The notes under the pieces: generated by a model
What the model saw: the letters and a program-made list of their open reading frames with translations, nothing else
What the model was told of the DNA's origin: nothing
Databases searched by the model: none
Shown here: positions 59,601 through 64,000 of the stretch, piece by piece
Position numbering within the stretch: position 1 is the first letter of the stretch
How the letters are laid out: each line of letters starts with the position of its first letter
Made by a program: the position numbers and the translations under genes
NCBI GenBank assembly: GCA_963920665.1
Contig: OY987263.1
Span: forward strand, 28,508,547 to 28,572,546
DNA: 64,000 bases
Direction: 5' to 3'
DNA from: Straminergon stramineum
Lineage: Eukaryota; Streptophyta; Bryopsida; Hypnales; Calliergonaceae

Positions 59601-62600
59601 CAACTTTGGCTTTGTGTTCACCCAATACACTCAGCATCAGTCTGCTGCATGGGTTAATTTTTTTATATAAAAGCATGATCTCATCCATATTGGGAAAGAA
59701 TAGGTCTGATGTCCGGAAGTAAGTTAAGTTAAGTTAATGAGACACAGCAACTGTGAAGAACAATTTTCTACACCCACTGCATGTCGTACCTCTGCAAAAA
59801 TCTCCTTTGAAGATTCTTAAGAACACCAATCTCATGAGCTCAAAGAAACAAAAGAAAAGGAGTAAGTGAAGTTCCAGTACGGTACTATTTCCAAGGCCAA
59901 GCACAATCTCCAACTTAAACTTAAAACTGCTGTCACTGGAATCCATCCTTTCCTATGAAGCAACTCAAAACCACAAAAGAATGTTCTGTTTCCCCTATCA
60001 ATGGAAATTGTCCATGTGTTTCAAGAAAGGAAAAAAAAAAAAAAAAAACATACACACAAAAGAATTAACTTATCATATGGGAAGCGACTTTGGACCACGG
60101 TCGGACGGCCTAGCATGGGACCACTCTCCTTTGGGACAGGTAATTAGCCAAATCGAACAAATTCATATGTAAGTTTGACAACACTTGGCTTTGCACCCCA
60201 GTATTTAAAGCTCGACAGGACATGGCCATTACTTGGAACTTGAGGAAAACTGCTTGTGGGACATTTATGTAAATTAGCATTGTGTTTGGTTTGTGGTTTA
60301 GGTTTTTAACATTCTTTCTCTAGGGCTCTATCCTCAGCTTCCGCCATTTGTTCTTGGTTTACTTCTTGGAATAAACTCTGAGTTAAAAAAAGAAAAAAAA
60401 AAGAAAAAAAAGGACAAATGACATGGAATTTCATTGCCAATAACTTAACAAGAAGAGTGCCACAGACAGGCTTTGGTTTTTTCCTAAATCAGCTTTACCA
60501 TAAATTAAGTTAAGTTATTACCTGCGAACTGAGCTTAACATAACTTATTCATTGGTGAGTGCTCTCCTGCCGTCTCCAGTTGACTGGAGAACTTCCCGAT
60601 TTGTCCGTCCTTGTGATCCTGTTCTCGGGCTTCGATGATGCATCTTTTATAGAATAGAATAGAAATTGAATGAAGATACAATATGCATGACTTTTGAAGG
60701 ATAGATTTTTTCACATGTCCGTGATTTTTATAGGAGATGGAAGGTAAGGGAGAGGGAGTACAGTGCAGTGGAGAGATTTTTGGATACAAGAGCCAAATGT
60801 GTTGAGATCTCATTTTTTTTTATCACAAAGCTTACAATGTACAAATGAATATCTTGGGTAATTTTGAAATGAGAAGTTGGAGACAACCAGAAGGGAAAGT
60901 GGGCATCCCCCCAAATGTGCCACTGATGCTAAACTACCATCTTCAATTTATGTACATCTCCAAAATCAATTTCGTATTTAGGTGGAAGAAATTGTTGTAG
61001 AACCAAACTTTGTTCCATCGGGAATAGACTCCCGGGTTTTAAATAAATAAATAAATAAATTTTGTTCCTTCGTAGCTTTCGCATGTAGTATCCAAATGTC
61101 ACATTCCTGTTTCCAAAAAAATGTTAAAATAATGACACATTCTTTGGTGCGTTGAAACCTCCTTTCAATTGCCAAAGAGAAAATATGATAATTTCACCAG
61201 TCTAGTAATAGTAACTAGGCACAGAGGCAGAAAGTGGCGGTTTGGGTACCCACCTTCAGTAATAGCAGACATTGAACCATATTTTCATTCAAGGATGAAC
61301 TGATATATTTAGTCAGGGTTGGCCAGCTACCTAGAGAATGTTCTTTTATGTTTCCATTTTTTCTTTCTCTCAATGCGTTTATCGGTTTTCAAAGTTCCTC
61401 AATTTTCATTCATGTACTTACAATATAAGAACACAAAATCTTTTAAAAAAATCGATAAGAAGACAATCTACATGACATTGAACAAAGCTCAAAAAGTTTT
61501 GAGATGGAATGACTGTGCCCGTTCTTGGACAATCTTGCATTTGGACAAGTTATGCATACACCATTTGAAATAAATTCAACAAAGTGTATGAATATTATAG
61601 CAGTATGGCAAGGTGGACAAAAAATGATTTTAAAAATAGATGCCAAATTTTTTTAAGTGATTATTTTTAAAAATTGGTAGAGAGATGCTAAACTTGATCT
61701 ACATTTAGGGCCTTTTGCCATGTGAGATCAATAGGCAAAAATAGCACTGGAAGATAAGAAGATCCCACTAATTATCTTACTAGCCTCAATGAGCTGAAAA
61801 GGAGGATTTCAACTTTCACCAAAATCAATGGACAACCTCACTAGTGGAGATTGGCCATTTTTGAAGGAATCAATATGTGTGAAATTCAAATTCAATTTCT
61901 CCCCCCATCTATTGATTCCACATGGCAATGTATTTGCTAACTTGAACCTTGTAGCTCTCCTTGCAAACCTTGCCCACTAGTCTCATATGGCAAGAGACCC
62001 TTGTCCTTATAGTAGATGAGTTGAATTCTTGATAACATGGGTGGGAAGAGGAAGCTAGATCAATCAAGTCACATATGCTCACTTGTTAACTTTGTCATCT
62101 TTTACTCCTATAGAAGTCCCTCAAAAACCACCACTTTTTGCTACTATGTCTATTTACTATTATTAGATTGTATCAAATTTTCATATTTTCTTGGTTGCAA
62201 GTGAAAAGAGGTTCCAACACACCAAATAATGCAACATTTGGATATCATGTGCAAAAGTTATGAAAGGTCCAAGTTTAAAGTTTTGGTAGAGGTTCTAAAA
62301 TTGTTTCTTCAACACACATCTCCATACATAGTGATGATGGTGGTTTTAGGCAAGGTGCAATTTTGGGTGTACCCACCTTAATAAGCACTTTGGAGTGATC
62401 TCTCTAATCAAGAAGTTGCACATCCAAGTAACTAAGTATGTGTGTTTGATTCCAATCCATACCTTAAATGAGGTTGTTTGTTCAGTTTGTTTGTTTGTGA
62501 CAGTGAGATATTTGAAACCATGCATCCCCGAGTTGCATTCTTGGTACCGTTGGAAAGCCCTCTACGAGTACAGATGCATGGGCTTTGTTTTGTAGCATTT

Positions 62601-64000
62601 GGGCTTTTAGATTCCAATCTAAGTTACTTCAGTGTCAACATTGACTTCCAAGGAAAGTAAGCTTGAAGTACGGGTTCACAATTCCAGCACCAGGGCACGA
62701 CGGAAGTAAAGCTTAAGCTTACTCAGCGCTTGTCTTCTGAGGTGGTCTTTTCAAGGTTAACTTTTTTGCAATAAAACAATACACAGTATAATCCAGTAGC
62801 CTTAGGTCCCTATTTCTGAACCTTAGAGTTCATCATGTTGGGTGATGTCAAGGTTTGCTTTTGCCCTGTACTTTGAAATTTTGCAATGTCCAAAACGGCA
62901 TAAAAAGACACTGTCTGATGAACAACTGTATGAATACACTAAGCTTATGAATTTTCAAAGTGCCAATTATATGGTCCGAGATGACCTTAAACTACCAGGT
63001 GATGGTGATGGTGGTGAGGTACCCAAACCAAAAATGGCGTGGTTGCAGGTTTGATACCTAGCAGCGACAGGTTCTTTACCTTGCGTGAAATCAGCCTCTC
63101 TTCCTAACAGAACCCCTTGCAGTGTGTTTCCTGAACACACTTATTTCAAAAAAAAAGTGCTGATATAAGTAGACTCAAAACTGACCTTAGCGAGGCTCTC
63201 ACATTTAGATGGTGTACAATCTAGGCAAGTATGCATATGGTATTGCAACATGTTCAATTTTGCGGTAGGTTATGTCTTTCATACCTCTCACATTTCAACA
63301 CACAAATGAAGTTCTTCATATATAAGCAAAATAATCGGAATCAATGATGAACTACATAACATTATTAACCAGCCTAAACCATTCACTCCCTTTTGAGGTT
63401 TGGCATAATCCCTCCTTGGATATGTGGGAATGAATTTTGTTTAATTAGCATAGAGTCATTGGCTAGCTAGGAAGTTGTCAAGAGTCATTGGCTGGTTGGG
63501 AAGTTGTAATGTCATTTTTTTGGCTTTCTATAGGAGCTAAAGGGATTCCCTAGCATTGGTTAATAATGTTAAGTGATTTGACTTTCTCTACATAATTAGT
63601 TATAGTCAATCATTACTAAACAATTCAAAACATTCCATGCAATAGTAAAGTGCTAGAGGTAGAATTGTTTTGTGTTGATGTTGTATTCTTGATTATGCAC
63701 ATAGAGATTAACAAGCTAAATCATAGATTTGATTTGTGAATTTTTTTTGTTGGTGTTGTTCCAAAATAATATCTCAATTTGAATAACAAAACTCAATCAT
63801 CATTTTATTTTGTATCATTTCTTCCTAATTTGAGGCTCTTCTTAACTTTGAAGTCCGAAGATCTTCCTTGTAAAGGCAATTCTAGAGACATGCGGATCAG
63901 GAGTCACTTGACCAACAATTAGACTATTCTCTCCATATGTGTTTGGTTAGTGTACAATGTACACTACTATTCTTCATAAGGACTTTGTCCTTGTTTCAAT
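59601..64000. other. Gene-free region to the window end
   Basis: Slightly higher GC than the preceding AT-rich DNA, with poly-A runs near 60030 and 60390 and AAGTTAAGTTAAGTTAA at 59721. Open frames up to 92 codons (60535-60813 minus, 59734-59946 minus, 62842-63054 plus) have no recognisable domains and no consistent splice partners. Sequence near 62960-63160 (GGTTGCAGGTTTGATACC followed later by an A run) vaguely resembles a tRNA-derived SINE but lacks an A box. Confidence 0.45.

Noticed and set aside
60535..60813. Possible minus-strand gene around 59.7-60.8 kb
   Set aside because: Several open frames of 70-92 codons exist, but I could not link them by consistent splice sites or recognise any domain.
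62960..63160. tRNA-derived SINE
   Set aside because: The B-box-like GGTTTGATACC has about three mismatches, no A box is visible and no target duplication was found.

Overview
The window is plant nuclear DNA. It holds four spliced protein-coding genes, all on the + strand, with GT-AG introns. Their coding sequence has fairly neutral base composition, and they are set in long AT-rich intergenic DNA packed with short DNA transposons and decayed repeats. The gene set (DREB2-type AP2/ERF factor, plant golgin candidate 6, SAM-containing SNM1-like nuclease, small intracellular LysM protein) fixes it as a land plant. Neutral codon use, mostly short introns and wide gene spacing suggest a non-seed plant such as a bryophyte or lycophyte, but I cannot name the species and this is inference only.

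Layout. 1-2283: right half of a large palindromic repeat, a 223-bp TTAA-flanked MITE and the upstream region of gene 1. 2284-3904: two-exon LysM-domain gene, followed by a 135-150 bp tandem array broken by a Stowaway-type MITE. 4.9-9.9 kb: AT-rich decayed repeats and two larger inverted-repeat elements. 10438-16281: ten-exon SNM1-like DNA cross-link repair nuclease with three tandem UBZ4 fingers, a SAM domain, a metallo-beta-lactamase/DRMBL core and a duplicated N-terminal segment. 17.4-27.6 kb: gene-free and AT-rich, with several MITEs including a clean nested insertion. 27.6-31.7 kb: DREB2 gene with a DRE/ABRE composite site and a repeat-rich 5' leader. 32-43.5 kb: gene-free, with a complete 1.08-kb palindrome and two abutting TTAA elements. 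43853-51007: twenty-exon golgin candidate 6 (p115/USO1 homologue). 51-64 kb: gene-free decayed repeats.

The four genes have no obvious joint pathway: DNA repair, stress transcription, ER-Golgi tethering and a LysM protein of unknown role. What they share is setting. Each is a GC-richer island with a short terminal-inverted-repeat transposon near its border. A 222-227 bp family flanked by TTAA and beginning CCC (piggyBac-like target signature) occurs four times, once beside each gene island, always with the same end facing the gene. I found no rRNA, tRNA or CRISPR, and no intact transposase or reverse transcriptase. Exon boundaries were placed by hand from reading frame, splice consensus and remembered homologues, and have not been checked against transcripts.
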